The notes under the pieces: generated by a model | What the model saw: the letters and a program-made list of their open reading frames with translations, nothing else | The model's database searches: none | Told to the model about the DNA's origin: nothing | Shown: piece by piece, positions 52,526-62,550 of the stretch | Layout of the letters: every line of letters starts with the position of its first letter | Position numbering within the stretch: position 1 is the first letter of the stretch | DNA from: Alphaproteobacteria bacterium | GTDB taxonomy: Bacteria > Pseudomonadota > Alphaproteobacteria > Caulobacterales > Maricaulaceae | Length of the DNA: 64,000 nt | Assembly (NCBI GenBank): GCA_024278855.1 | Contig: JAJRSJ010000027.1 | Coordinates: forward strand, 62,001-126,000 | Direction: 5' to 3' | Made by a program: the position numbers and the translations under genes

Positions 52526-53584
52526 TTACATTGATTTTTGCGGCCCATAGCCTTCAATGTCCGGATTCCCGTCCGCAGACAAAAGAATAGCAATCCAGCG
52601 TGTAGTGGAAAACTGCCCGAGTATAATCATCAAAATTACGGTCAGGGGCGCCGAAAGAAAGGCCCCTACCCCGCCCCATAAAGCTTGCCACAACACCAAT
52701 GATAAAATCACCACAAGCGCCGATAAATTCATGCTGTCGCCCATCATTTTTGGCTGTAAAGTATTGGAGATGACAAATTGCACCACGAACAACAAACCCG
52801 CCATCATCCCGACCATGGCAAAGCTGTCAAATTGCACCACGGCAAACATGGCCGGTAATATCCCCGCCAGCACCGAGCCGACCACCGGAATATAATTGAG
52901 GATAAAGATCACCAAAGCCCAAAACAGCGCATTATCAAGGCCAAATATTTTCATGATAATAAAACTAAGCACGGTCATAATGATGCTCATCAAGGTCTGG
53001 ATGCCAAGATATTTTTCAATACTGGCCCGGATGCGCTCACCAACCAAAGTCGCCTGTTTGCGTTTTTTAGGGTCGGGCCAAATATCATCCATTTTTTTGC
53101 CGAAGGAATTTTGCGCTGCAAATAAAAACACCACATATAATGCAATAAACACAAAACTCGACATCACGCCTTGGATCGAGCGCGCAAAACCACCGAGCAA
53201 AGCTTCAAAGCGTGACGTCAACCCAAAGCGTTCATTGAGCCCGTTCCACGAACCGTCGCCAAATCTGTCCATGACCGGATTTACAATCTCGTCGAGCCGT
53301 TGTTGGTAACGGGCGGCGTCCTGAGCAATACCGTGGGCCGTATCGGCAATAATCATCACGATGCCCGCCAATGCGGCAATCACCACTAAAAACGAAATGC
53401 CCAAGGTGGCAAAATAAGGTAGAAAACTGACCTTGCGATTAAGCCAGCGGGCAAATGCATCAATGATCAACCAGAAAAATATCGCCAATGCAAAGGGCGC
53501 CAATATATCGCGCATCCAGTACAAAACCCACCCTGCCAGCACGAATGCCACAAATAAAATACTGCCCCGAGCCGCTCTGTCCAT
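52526..53584 (-). CDS. AI-2E family transporter
   Basis: Multi-TM; IFILNYIPVVGSVLAGILPAMFAVVQF; VISNTLQPKMMGDSMNLSALVVILSLVLWQALWG. Confidence 0.9.
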   Translation of the reverse strand: MDRAARGSILFVAFVLAGWVLYWMRDILAPFALAIFFWLIIDAFARWLNRKVSFLPYFATLGISFLVVIAALAGIVMIIADTAHGIAQDAARYQQRLDEIVNPVMDRFGDGSWNGLNERFGLTSRFEALLGGFARSIQGVMSSFVFIALYVVFLFAAQNSFGKKMDDIWPDPKKRKQATLVGERIRASIEKYLGIQTLMSIIMTVLSFIIMKIFGLDNALFWALVIFILNYIPVVGSVLAGILPAMFAVVQFDSFAMVGMMAGLLFVVQFVISNTLQPKMMGDSMNLSALVVILSLVLWQALWGGVGAFLSAPLTVILMIILGQFSTTRWIAILLSADGNPDIEGYGPQKSM

Positions 53585-53635
53585 GATAGGTTCTCCACTA
53601 ATTTGCGGACACCCTAACTTGTTTGCCCGCCTATG

Positions 53636-54403
53636 TTAAGCAGGATTTTCTTCACTTTTCGCCAACATATCCGCAAACTCGGTGGCTAGCTTGTAAACAT
53701 CGCCAGGCCAGCGAGCCGAAATCAGGTTTTTGTGTTTGACGATAAAGCCTTTATTTGGGTTTTTTGCGCTGCCAAAGGCCGGAAACATCGGGCCGGGCTT
53801 GAAAGCCTTGGGATCGGCTAACACGGCGCTAACTTCGTCCTGCACACTGGTTGGATAGGTTTGGTAATGGGTGCCCATAGCTTTTTTGGTCATTTTATAG
53901 GCGATGTTTTCCTGGAAATTATTCAGGCCGGTAACGGTGTAGTCGTACAATAACGAGCGGCCACCCGCGTTTTTCGCTCGTGCCAAAGCCAGCACGCCGT
54001 GACAGACACTGGCCACAGGTGCGTTACGCTCAAAGAAATTGCGACATATGGCAAAGACATCTTGCGATTCCAGATATGGCTTCATGCCCGGCGCGTGGCC
54101 GCCCGGCAAGACCAAGCCGTCATAATCGCCCGGCTTGACATTCTCCCAGGAAAACGGGGTTTGGAAGTTGGCGTCCGCCGCCATTTGGTGGTAAATATCG
54201 GCGTTCTCGGGCTTGGCGGCCAAGGATTTAAGCAGGCCGGTCAGACCCGTGCCGTTCAGCGTGCTTTGATCACACCTGGCCGGCGTGCCGTCGCCCGTAG
54301 CAAAATACACCTCATGCCCGGCGTCCTTGAGCACACGCCACGGTACGCCCGCCTCGGTGGGGTCGAAATCTTCATTGGGCAAGACCATGAGAACTTTAGC
54401 CAA
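53636..54403 (-). CDS. DJ-1/PfpI (Hsp31-like) type 1 glutamine amidotransferase domain protein
   Basis: DYDGLVLPGGHAPGMKPYLES, PVASVCHGVLALARAK. Confidence 0.88.
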   Translation of the reverse strand: MAKVLMVLPNEDFDPTEAGVPWRVLKDAGHEVYFATGDGTPARCDQSTLNGTGLTGLLKSLAAKPENADIYHQMAADANFQTPFSWENVKPGDYDGLVLPGGHAPGMKPYLESQDVFAICRNFFERNAPVASVCHGVLALARAKNAGGRSLLYDYTVTGLNNFQENIAYKMTKKAMGTHYQTYPTSVQDEVSAVLADPKAFKPGPMFPAFGSAKNPNKGFIVKHKNLISARWPGDVYKLATEFADMLAKSEENPA

Positions 54404-54419
54404 GTTTACGCTCCTATTG

Positions 54420-56726
54420 TTATGGACTGATTTTTATAGATTTTCTGGCAACCACTCTTTTGCCGCCAAGCACATATCTAATCTCGTATTCGCCCGGCGT
54501 TTTGGGCATTGTCAGCGTTTGCGGGCTGCCATTTACCGAATAAAAATAATCCGTGTATTTACTGGCCCTCGCATCCGGCGGCACCACGGTGATCCAGTCA
54601 CCGCGCTCCGCAGGGCCTGCAAAACCTACCGAAATATCGTCCCCGGTTTTGGCTTGAGCGGGGGCGTCAAGGGATATTGAAATATCCGTTATGGTGATGT
54701 TTTGGCGCGCAATGACTTTAGCATTATTCTGCACATACCGAAGCTCATAAAGACCCGGCTCAAGCGGCATGGATATTTTTGCAGGCGAACCGTTTCTGGT
54801 ATAGGCATAATCCAGATAGCTTTTCTCTCGTGCGTCCGGCGTCGTTACTGTGATAAAATCACGCGGCTCATCGGTCGGGCCAACCCAATCTATTTCAACC
54901 GCGCTCCCGACAATGGCAGATTTAGGTCCCCTTAAACTTGCCTGTACTTGCGTGATTGTGACGGGTTTGCGGGCAATGACTTTATCGCCTTGCAACCCAC
55001 CCTTTTGCACATAGCGCAGTTCGTATAGACCGGGGGTGAGCGGCATTCTGATTTTTGACGGACTGCCATTGCTGGCATATTTATAGTCCCCGTAACTATT
55101 TTGGGCCGCGTCCGGTTTGGTCACCGTAATATAATCTCCTGTGCCCTCTGGCCCACTCCATTCAATGCTCAGCGTCTCGCCTGTTTCGGCGGTGTCTGGG
55201 CCGTCAAGACTGGCACCGACCGCAGTAATCACGACAGGCTGTCGTGCAATGACACTATGGGCGTTGCCGCTGGTGTCCGCACCGGGGCCGACAAAAACAT
55301 AGCGAATTTCATATTTGCCCGGCTTAACCGGCATGGTTAAATCATGGGGTGTGCCTGCGTCTTTGGTATAAAAATAATCCAGATATGCCGCCGCCTCAGC
55401 GTCTATGGGCGTTATGGTGATAAAATCGCTCTGGGAGGCCGGGCCGCTCCACTGCACGGAAAAAACACTGCCTGCCTCAGCCTTTTGCGGGCCTTTGACG
55501 CTGGCCACAGCTTTACCGACCTGCATAGGGGTGCGGGCTAATACTTTATAGGGATTATTTAAAACATAGCGCACCTCATAACTGCCCGGCGTTATCGGCG
55601 CGGTGAGCCTGAGCGGATTGCCGTTACTGGTATAGGCATAGCTGGTATGGGATCTCGCCTTGGCATCCGGCGCGGTGATAGTGATAAAATCCGCACGCTT
55701 ATTTGGCCCGGTCCATTCAACAACGAATGCGAGCCCGGCTCCAACTTGTTCGCGCTCCGGTGTCACGCTGGCTTCATATTGCGGATCAAGGGCAATGGTA
55801 ATATTTGTTTGGCGGCCCGGCGCTATGTTCATCAGGCGGCGTACACCCTTAAGGCCGTCTGAAATTTGGGTGACAAAGACATCATAAACCCCGGGCGGAA
55901 TTTCTGTGTTGACTTCGCCTTTATTATCGCCCTCGTAAACGATCTCCCCGCCGCCTGTTTTTTGTACACGCCAGTTCAAGCCCGTCCCTATGGTCGGGCC
56001 ATTTTCCAACACCGTTGCTGCCAAATAAAGCTTAGCCGGTGCTGCCCCGACTTGTTGGGAAACTATTGTCGCGCCAACCGCCGTGGACAGTTCGCCGGCA
56101 TTTGCGGCTGACAAATAAAGCCCGCCTGTGCTTTCGGCCAAGCATTGCAATTGTGTTTCCGTCTTTTTATCGACAATATCAAAGCCGACCACATGGGCGG
56201 TGAAATCCACACCGTCTGCCGCCAATTGCTTGCCCAAGGCGCACGGGTCGAGATTACAGGTCTCGATGCCGTCGCTGATCAAAATGACCGTGGCCTTGCT
56301 TTGCGTGTATTTCAACTTTTCCGCCGCCATTTTGACAGAGGCCGATATCGGGGTTTTGCCCTTGGGGCTGATCCCCTGAACTGCTTTTTTAATTGCGGCC
56401 CGACTGGCGCCTATTTCGGACAAAAGCGCAATATCAGAGCAATCCCCTTTTTTTGTATGACCGTAAGCCATCAGGCCGAGGCGGGTACTGGCCGGCATTT
56501 CGTCCAATAATTCGCTCAACACGCCGCGCGCAATCTCGATTTTGGCCTTGCCCTCAATCTGCCCCCACATGGAGCCGGACGCGTCCAATATGAGAATCGC
56601 GTCCTCGCTAGGCGTTTCCTGATCTGCATTTTGAGCGGTCGCAGGGCTTACCCCCAACATGACAGAAACAATTAGCCCCACTAGAATCCGGTGAATATTT
56701 GCATAATTCATAAGGCACCCTTTCAA
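54420..56726 (-). CDS. VWA domain-containing secreted protein with five ~85-95 aa C-terminal repeats
   Basis: DAILILDASGSMWGQIEGKAKIEIARGVLSELL (MIDAS DxSxS); repeated (W/V)xGPxxxxDFITIxxPDAxxxxYxDYxYTxNGSPxxLxMPxxPGxYEIRYV. Confidence 0.88.
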   Translation of the reverse strand: MKGCLMNYANIHRILVGLIVSVMLGVSPATAQNADQETPSEDAILILDASGSMWGQIEGKAKIEIARGVLSELLDEMPASTRLGLMAYGHTKKGDCSDIALLSEIGASRAAIKKAVQGISPKGKTPISASVKMAAEKLKYTQSKATVILISDGIETCNLDPCALGKQLAADGVDFTAHVVGFDIVDKKTETQLQCLAESTGGLYLSAANAGELSTAVGATIVSQQVGAAPAKLYLAATVLENGPTIGTGLNWRVQKTGGGEIVYEGDNKGEVNTEIPPGVYDVFVTQISDGLKGVRRLMNIAPGRQTNITIALDPQYEASVTPEREQVGAGLAFVVEWTGPNKRADFITITAPDAKARSHTSYAYTSNGNPLRLTAPITPGSYEVRYVLNNPYKVLARTPMQVGKAVASVKGPQKAEAGSVFSVQWSGPASQSDFITITPIDAEAAAYLDYFYTKDAGTPHDLTMPVKPGKYEIRYVFVGPGADTSGNAHSVIARQPVVITAVGASLDGPDTAETGETLSIEWSGPEGTGDYITVTKPDAAQNSYGDYKYASNGSPSKIRMPLTPGLYELRYVQKGGLQGDKVIARKPVTITQVQASLRGPKSAIVGSAVEIDWVGPTDEPRDFITVTTPDAREKSYLDYAYTRNGSPAKISMPLEPGLYELRYVQNNAKVIARQNITITDISISLDAPAQAKTGDDISVGFAGPAERGDWITVVPPDARASKYTDYFYSVNGSPQTLTMPKTPGEYEIRYVLGGKRVVARKSIKISP

Positions 56727-57110
56727 GTACAGGCCTTAAGCCTAGCACATGATTGGTATTTTTGGAATAATTGTTTAAATCGGCCATAAGCACAGATTAC
56801 CAGAACATGTTTCGTTTTTTATCACCTTTGGGTTGTCGAGCGCGCAAATATTTTACCAAAAATGTCGCAAATCACCTTATGTTCTACACAGATGAAAACT
56901 GGAATCATTATAGGTTGAAGTGCGGACTTGTTTTTTGGTTTTTTTGCAAAAAAAATTATAAAATAATTGAAAAAAAATATTGCAACCAAAGCTTTGGAAT
57001 ATCAGGAAGTTTTGGCGATTAACCCGGCGTTAACCACGGAGCTTAACGGGTTATTAACAATAAAAATACCAAACTACACACACAAGGTATTGACGGCGTG
57101 GTGGAAATGG

Positions 57111-57126
57111 ACACTATATGTAGTAC
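57111..57126. promoter_or_regulatory. Candidate NrdR box upstream of nrdA
   Basis: acactatatgtagtac closely resembles the NrdR-box consensus acaCwAtATaTwGtgt. Confidence 0.5.
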
Positions 57127-57279
57127 GAAGACCGTTTGGGTTTCCAAAACTTGATGAATTGACAGCGGATATGGGTACATATCCGAAGGGGATATTTGTC
57201 ACTGTAAATACCAGTTTAATCACGCGGCGCTTTGGGAAAAGGGGCCACAAAACAGATAACGCTACAAAATGGGGGAATT

Positions 57280-59262
57280 ATGTCAGAAGCACCGACAACA
57301 GGAGCCGCGACCACACATCAAGCCGCACATCAAATTTCTGATGATAGCAGCCATATAACAACGCCTGTTTCATCTGATTATAGCAAGTCCCCTAAAGTTA
57401 CGAACACAAGAGGCGCTAAGCACACACCAACTTCGCTTAAACTGGTAAAGCGGGTTAAAATCAACCATGAGCGCGACGAACTTTTGACCGATTTTGGCAA
57501 AACCACCTTGGTTGACCGTTACCTCCTGCCTGAAGAAAGCTACCAGGACATGTTTGTCCGCGTCGCCGAGCATTACGCCGACAAGGACGACCCGGCCCAC
57601 GCCCAGCGCCTGTATGATTATATGTCCAAACTTTGGTTCATGCCTGCCACACCTATTCTCTCAAACGGCGGCGCCAAGCGCGGCCTGCCCATATCGTGCT
57701 TCTTAAATGCCGTAGACGATAGCCTTGATAGCATTGTTGAGGTATGGAACGAAAATGTCTGGCTCGCCTCCAACGGCGGCGGTATTGGTACCTATTGGGG
57801 CAATGTCCGCTCTATCGGCGAAAAAATTGGTCGGGCCGGTAAAACATCCGGCATTATTCCGTTTATCCGGGTCATGGACAGTTTGACTTTAGCCATTTCC
57901 CAAGGCTCATTACGCCGGGGTTCTGCCGCTGTCTATCTGGACATTCACCACCCAGAAATTGAGGAGTTTCTCGAAATCCGTAAACCGAGCGGCGACTTTA
58001 ACCGCAAAAGTCTGAACCTGCATCACGGCCTCAACATCACCGACGAATTTATGGAAGCGGTACGGGACGGGGATGAATTCGCCCTGCGTTCGCCCAAGAC
58101 AAAAGAAATTATCAAGAAGATCGACGCCCGTAAATTATGGCAAAAAATCCTGGAAATGCGCTTGCAGACCGGCGAGCCATATATGGTGTTTTCAGATACG
58201 GTCAACAAAGCGTTGGCGACGCACCAAAAGGAACAAGGCCTACGCGTACAGCAATCCAATTTGTGTGCCGAGATTATGCTGGCCACGGGTAAAGACAAAT
58301 CCGGGCGGCAACGTACCGCCGTGTGTTGTTTGTCATCGGTCAATGCCGAATTGTTTGAAGAGTGGAAAGACGACGAAAACTTCATCGAAGACATATTGCG
58401 GTTTTTGGATAATGTCTTGCAGGACTATATCGACAATGCGCCCGAAAAAATGGCGGACGCGGTTTATTCGGCCCACAGAGAACGTTCCGTCGGGCTTGGC
58501 CTGATGGGTTTTCATTCTATGCTCCAAGCCAAAGGTGTACCGTTTGAAAGCGGTATGGCCAAGGCCATGAACAAACGCTTGTTCAAACATATTCGCACGC
58601 AAGCCGATGCAGTCAGTGTCAAATTAGCCGTCGAGCGCGGGGCTTGCCCGGACGCGGCAGATGCAGGCATGATGGCAAGGTTCTCCCATAAACTGGCCGT
58701 GGCCCCGACCGCGTCTATTTCGATCATATGCGGCGGTACATCGGCGGGTATTGAGCCGATTCCGGCCAATATCTACACCCACAAAACCCTGTCAGGTTCG
58801 TTTACGGTGCGCAACAAACATCTGGAAGCCGTGCTTGAGCAAAAAAATGCCAACACGCCGGAGGTCTGGAACTCTATGTTGGAGCAAGAAGGCTCCGTTG
58901 CTCATTTGGACGAATTATCCGAGGACGAAAAGGCAGTATTTCGCACCGCATTTGAGCTTGACCAGCGCTGGATTATTGAACTGGCCGCCGACCGCGCGCC
59001 GCTGATTTGCCAAGCCCAGAGCCTGAATATTTTCATCCCCGGCGACGTGAATAAATGGGATCTGCACATGCTGCACTGGAATGCTTGGGAAAAAGGCATT
59101 AAATCTTTGTATTATTGCCGCTCAAAATCCGTGCAGCGTGCCGCATTTGCGGGCAGTGGGGACAAGCCAACAAATGACCAGGCGGGCGAGGTGGACGACA
59201 TGCAAGCCGCTATGCAAGCCGCCGCCCCGACGGATTACGACGAATGTCTGGCGTGCCAGTAG
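57280..59262 (+). CDS. nrdA: Ribonucleoside-diphosphate reductase subunit alpha
   Basis: FMPATPILSNGGAKRGLPISCFLNAVDDSL, SNGGGIGTYWGNVRSIGE, C-terminal ECLACQ; start at MSEAPTTGAATTH. Confidence 0.94.
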   Translation: MSEAPTTGAATTHQAAHQISDDSSHITTPVSSDYSKSPKVTNTRGAKHTPTSLKLVKRVKINHERDELLTDFGKTTLVDRYLLPEESYQDMFVRVAEHYADKDDPAHAQRLYDYMSKLWFMPATPILSNGGAKRGLPISCFLNAVDDSLDSIVEVWNENVWLASNGGGIGTYWGNVRSIGEKIGRAGKTSGIIPFIRVMDSLTLAISQGSLRRGSAAVYLDIHHPEIEEFLEIRKPSGDFNRKSLNLHHGLNITDEFMEAVRDGDEFALRSPKTKEIIKKIDARKLWQKILEMRLQTGEPYMVFSDTVNKALATHQKEQGLRVQQSNLCAEIMLATGKDKSGRQRTAVCCLSSVNAELFEEWKDDENFIEDILRFLDNVLQDYIDNAPEKMADAVYSAHRERSVGLGLMGFHSMLQAKGVPFESGMAKAMNKRLFKHIRTQADAVSVKLAVERGACPDAADAGMMARFSHKLAVAPTASISIICGGTSAGIEPIPANIYTHKTLSGSFTVRNKHLEAVLEQKNANTPEVWNSMLEQEGSVAHLDELSEDEKAVFRTAFELDQRWIIELAADRAPLICQAQSLNIFIPGDVNKWDLHMLHWNAWEKGIKSLYYCRSKSVQRAAFAGSGDKPTNDQAGEVDDMQAAMQAAAPTDYDECLACQ

Positions 59263-59373
59263 TCTATCCCGTCGGCGATTTGCGCCCTTGCATTGGGTGT
59301 TCAGTTTACCGACCTTGATATTTTGCCAAATTTGTGCTAGTCTCTACCCGTTACAATAAAAACGGGGGAAATT

Positions 59374-59829
59374 ATGACGGATACAAGCGAACATAAATTA
59401 CCGGTCTGGTTCTGGGTTATTACCGTTTTGGCACTGCTGTGGTATCTTTTCGGTGTTTACCAAGCCTATTGGGCCAGCACGGCCACACGCGAGGCCTTAC
59501 AGCCTTATCTAGACGACAAAACCATGACACCCGCATATGCAGACTTTATCCTGTCTTATCCCGCTTGGGCGCAGGGTGCGTTTTGGCTCGCCACTGTCAG
59601 CGGTGTTTTAGGGGCAATTTGCCTCTTGTTGCGCAAATCTATCGCCGTGCCGCTGTTTGGGCTGTCCGCGCTTGGTGCTGTCGTCATGTACGGGTATAAT
59701 TATGTGCTGAGCGGCAAGGCGAGTGTCTTCACCGGGTTTGACCATGTCATAACGGTGGCTGTAGTCCTCATCGCATTTTTTATGTTTGGGTTTGCGCGCA
59801 ATAAAAAAGCCGAAAACTGGCTAAAGTGA
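59374..59829 (+). CDS. Hypothetical four-TM membrane protein
   Basis: Four hydrophobic segments; no family recognised beyond that. Confidence 0.65.
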   Translation: MTDTSEHKLPVWFWVITVLALLWYLFGVYQAYWASTATREALQPYLDDKTMTPAYADFILSYPAWAQGAFWLATVSGVLGAICLLLRKSIAVPLFGLSALGAVVMYGYNYVLSGKASVFTGFDHVITVAVVLIAFFMFGFARNKKAENWLK

Positions 59830-59851
59830 AACTGTCAAGGATTTAGGCCAT

Positions 59852-59879
59852 AAAAAAACCCGCCTCATGGCGGGTTTTT
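59852..59879. terminator. Intrinsic (likely bidirectional) terminator between convergent genes
   Basis: aaaaaaacccgcc-tcat-ggcgggttttt. Confidence 0.85.
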
Positions 59880-59896
59880 CTGTGTTTGTATTTGCG

Positions 59897-60121
59897 CTAT
59901 ACAAAACCTTTGAACTTGTCCTTGAAGCGCGAAACGCGACCGCCTCTATCCAGAAGCTTTTGCCCGCCGCCCGTCCAGGCCGGGTGGGAAGAGGCGTCGA
60001 TATCCAAAACCAGGGTATCGCCTTCTTTGCCGTAGGTTGAACGGGTCATATATTCTGTGCCGTCCGTCATCACCACTTTGATGGTGTGATAATCGGGGTG
60101 TAAATCTTTTTTCATTGTCAA
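59897..60121 (-). CDS. rpmE: 50S ribosomal protein L31
   Basis: [29 protein letters not shown]...[31 protein letters not shown]. Confidence 0.95.
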   Translation of the reverse strand: MTMKKDLHPDYHTIKVVMTDGTEYMTRSTYGKEGDTLVLDIDASSHPAWTGGGQKLLDRGGRVSRFKDKFKGFV

Positions 60122-60197
60122 TTCCTAAATAAATAACGGGTTCAAGCCTTAGTGGTCCCCCGCTAGCGGCGCTCTATAGAGCAAGACAAAACCGAAA

Positions 60198-61211
60198 TCA
60201 AGCGGCTGTTGCGGGAAGTTTCACCTTATCTTTTTTCGGTCCCTTATTCTGCCCCTCATTTTCGGTTTCGCAATCCGTGACAATGTGCAAATGCGGATGC
60301 TCAATATAGGCGGACGGGGCGCCGTGTCTGAAATGTTTTTGATCTTGCAACAAAGCATCGACAATAAAATCAAATGCGGCGCGTACCCGCGCACTTTTTT
60401 TCAAATCCTCATGGGCAACCACCCATAAATCCTCAACCCGCTCCAACTCCGGCAAGACTTTGATCAGCCCCATTTCCGCCGGATGGGCGGCGTGGCCCAG
60501 CATACCAATCCCGTAGCCGGCCAAAACTGCATTAAAATGGGCCATAAGATTATTGGTGTGCATGACGGTGCGCGGCATGGGCAAAAGTTTACCAGCACTG
60601 TCCAAAGGCCAAAAGGTCTCTGGCCCCAAATTTAAACGCACCCCATCATGGTTGAGCAAATCTGCGGGTGTTTTGGGCGTGCCTCTCTTGTCCAGATATT
60701 CCTTTGATGCATAAAGCCCGAAACCAAAACTGGTAACGCGCCGCCCGACCAAGCTGTTTTGGGTGCCTGGCCCAATCCAACGCAGAGCAATATCCGCCTC
60801 GCGTTGGGCCAGATTAAGCGAGCGGATATCAACATTGATATCAACAATAATATCCGGATTATCGCGGCGAAAGCGCTGCATTATGGCTGGCAGCCAAAAA
60901 TCGCCAATCCCCTCGGAAGCCGTGATCATCACCGGGCCGACCAAAGAATGCTCAAGGGTGGCGGACGAGCGGGTGATGGCATCAGCCTCCGCCTCCATAC
61001 GCCTAACATGATCAAGCACCAGATAGCCAAATTCGGTTGGTGACAACCGCCCCTCTTCTTTGGTCAACAAAGGCGCGCCAAATCTTTGTTCAAGGGCTTT
61101 CATGCGCCGCCCAACGGTGGGCTGGCTAATGCCAAGTTGTTCGCCAGCCGCCGTTAGGCTGCCAGTTTCGGCAACGGCGAGGAGAATAGGATAGTCGGAC
61201 CAGTTGTTCAT
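60198..61211 (-). CDS. LysR family transcriptional regulator
   Basis: N-terminal HTH ILLAVAETGSLTAAGEQLGISQPTVGRRMKALEQRFGAPLL; start chosen at MNNWSDYPIL. Confidence 0.92.
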   Translation of the reverse strand: MNNWSDYPILLAVAETGSLTAAGEQLGISQPTVGRRMKALEQRFGAPLLTKEEGRLSPTEFGYLVLDHVRRMEAEADAITRSSATLEHSLVGPVMITASEGIGDFWLPAIMQRFRRDNPDIIVDINVDIRSLNLAQREADIALRWIGPGTQNSLVGRRVTSFGFGLYASKEYLDKRGTPKTPADLLNHDGVRLNLGPETFWPLDSAGKLLPMPRTVMHTNNLMAHFNAVLAGYGIGMLGHAAHPAEMGLIKVLPELERVEDLWVVAHEDLKKSARVRAAFDFIVDALLQDQKHFRHGAPSAYIEHPHLHIVTDCETENEGQNKGPKKDKVKLPATAA

Positions 61212-61304
61212 ACAAATATGTATAATACTCCTGCAAATTAAGTCAATTGTATTCTCATATGAACTACACATATGTTAGTTAGTTCATCAAAACAGGAGAC
61301 AGAT

Positions 61305-61808
61305 ATGAACATTTCCCCCACCCCGACCTTAACTAAAGCCCTAATTGCCGCGACATTTTTTGCAGGTGTAGCCAGCACAGCCAATATCGTAGCAGCCAGT
61401 GAGACCTCAAATAGTGAAACCTCAGCCACGACGCCGCAATTTACGGCCCAACACTCCACAAAACGCGTGGTCAACAAAGGCTTTAGCGCCTACACAAAAG
61501 GCGATTTTTCCAAATCCGTAGCCTATAGCCGCTATGCCCTACAACAAGGCCTGAAAAAATCCCACAAAACAATTGTCTATAACAATCTATGCGCCGCCCT
61601 CGGCACCCAAGGTCGTTACGCCGACGCAGTAGAGGCTTGTGACAAAGCATTGGAACTCACCCCGGCCAATTGGCAAGCCTATTCAAACCGCGCCGCCGCC
61701 AACTGGCTAGCCGGAGATAAGCTACAAGCCCGGCAAGATATAGAAAGTGCCAAAGCAATCGACGGACAGGCACCGGAGATCACGTATAATGTGAATGTGT
61801 TTGGCTAA
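61305..61808 (+). CDS. Secreted tetratricopeptide-repeat protein
   Basis: MNISPTPTLTKALIAATFFAGVASTANIVAA signal peptide; TPR units YNNLCAALGTQGRYADAVEACDKALELTPANWQAYSNRAAANW. Confidence 0.8.
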   Translation: MNISPTPTLTKALIAATFFAGVASTANIVAASETSNSETSATTPQFTAQHSTKRVVNKGFSAYTKGDFSKSVAYSRYALQQGLKKSHKTIVYNNLCAALGTQGRYADAVEACDKALELTPANWQAYSNRAAANWLAGDKLQARQDIESAKAIDGQAPEITYNVNVFG

Positions 61809-61929
61809 AAACTATCTCCTTCCCCCATTTTTCATGGGGGAAGGAAAACGCGCAGTGCGCAAACTATCTTTCACTGGCGGATACGCGGTGATTCTTGGCG
61901 GTTAATCCTCCAAAGTAGCCGTTAGAAGG

Positions 61930-62409
61930 TCACTCTAAAAGCCAAAGGTGAGGTTGTGAATCAATTACGTCTTGAACGCACCTATCATCCCAAGGAAAAA
62001 AACCTTGTTGTGCTCCCGGCCAAACAATTTGATAAACTTCAGGATTACCTGTGTTTCCAGTTTCACGCCAAAACCAATTCGCAGATGTAGTAAATTCTGT
62101 ATATAAGTCTTTATGACTAGCTTTTCGGGTTATGCAGTCAAATCCCTCTAATAATCCCCGCCAACGCATGCCATCGACTGGGGTAGCTCCGTTTTCCACT
62201 TGACGAAAAACTTCCCATATCATGTGGTTCATTACGTTTGTCGGGAGGCCAAAGACGATAAATTCTGGGGCATTAAGAGATTTTGTAAAGCCAACTGAAT
62301 AAGCAAAATCTGGCTGCTTGCCCTCATTATCGAATACATAGGTAAATTGCCATCCATGTTTTTCAACCATGGAAAAAAGCTTGTGTTCATAATCAGAGTA
62401 AGATGTCAT
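61930..62409 (-). CDS. DUF4262 domain-containing protein
   Basis: HGWQFTYVFDNEGKQPDFAYSVGFTKSLNAPEFIVFGLP. Confidence 0.85.
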   Translation of the reverse strand: MTSYSDYEHKLFSMVEKHGWQFTYVFDNEGKQPDFAYSVGFTKSLNAPEFIVFGLPTNVMNHMIWEVFRQVENGATPVDGMRWRGLLEGFDCITRKASHKDLYTEFTTSANWFWRETGNTGNPEVYQIVWPGAQQGFFPWDDRCVQDVIDSQPHLWLLE

Positions 62410-62550
62410 ATTAAGATGCTAGCAAAGCTAATCTTCATTGCCAACCTTAACGCCTGCTTTTGCCTTCAACCCACCCCCATAACCACCTAAAGCTTGCGTC
62501 CCTGCGCCAAACCCCTATAGAGCGGCTACACTTTAACCAAATCGTAATTT

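Noticed and set aside
57141-57160. Second NrdR box
   Set aside because: ccaaaacttgatga is too degenerate relative to the consensus to support
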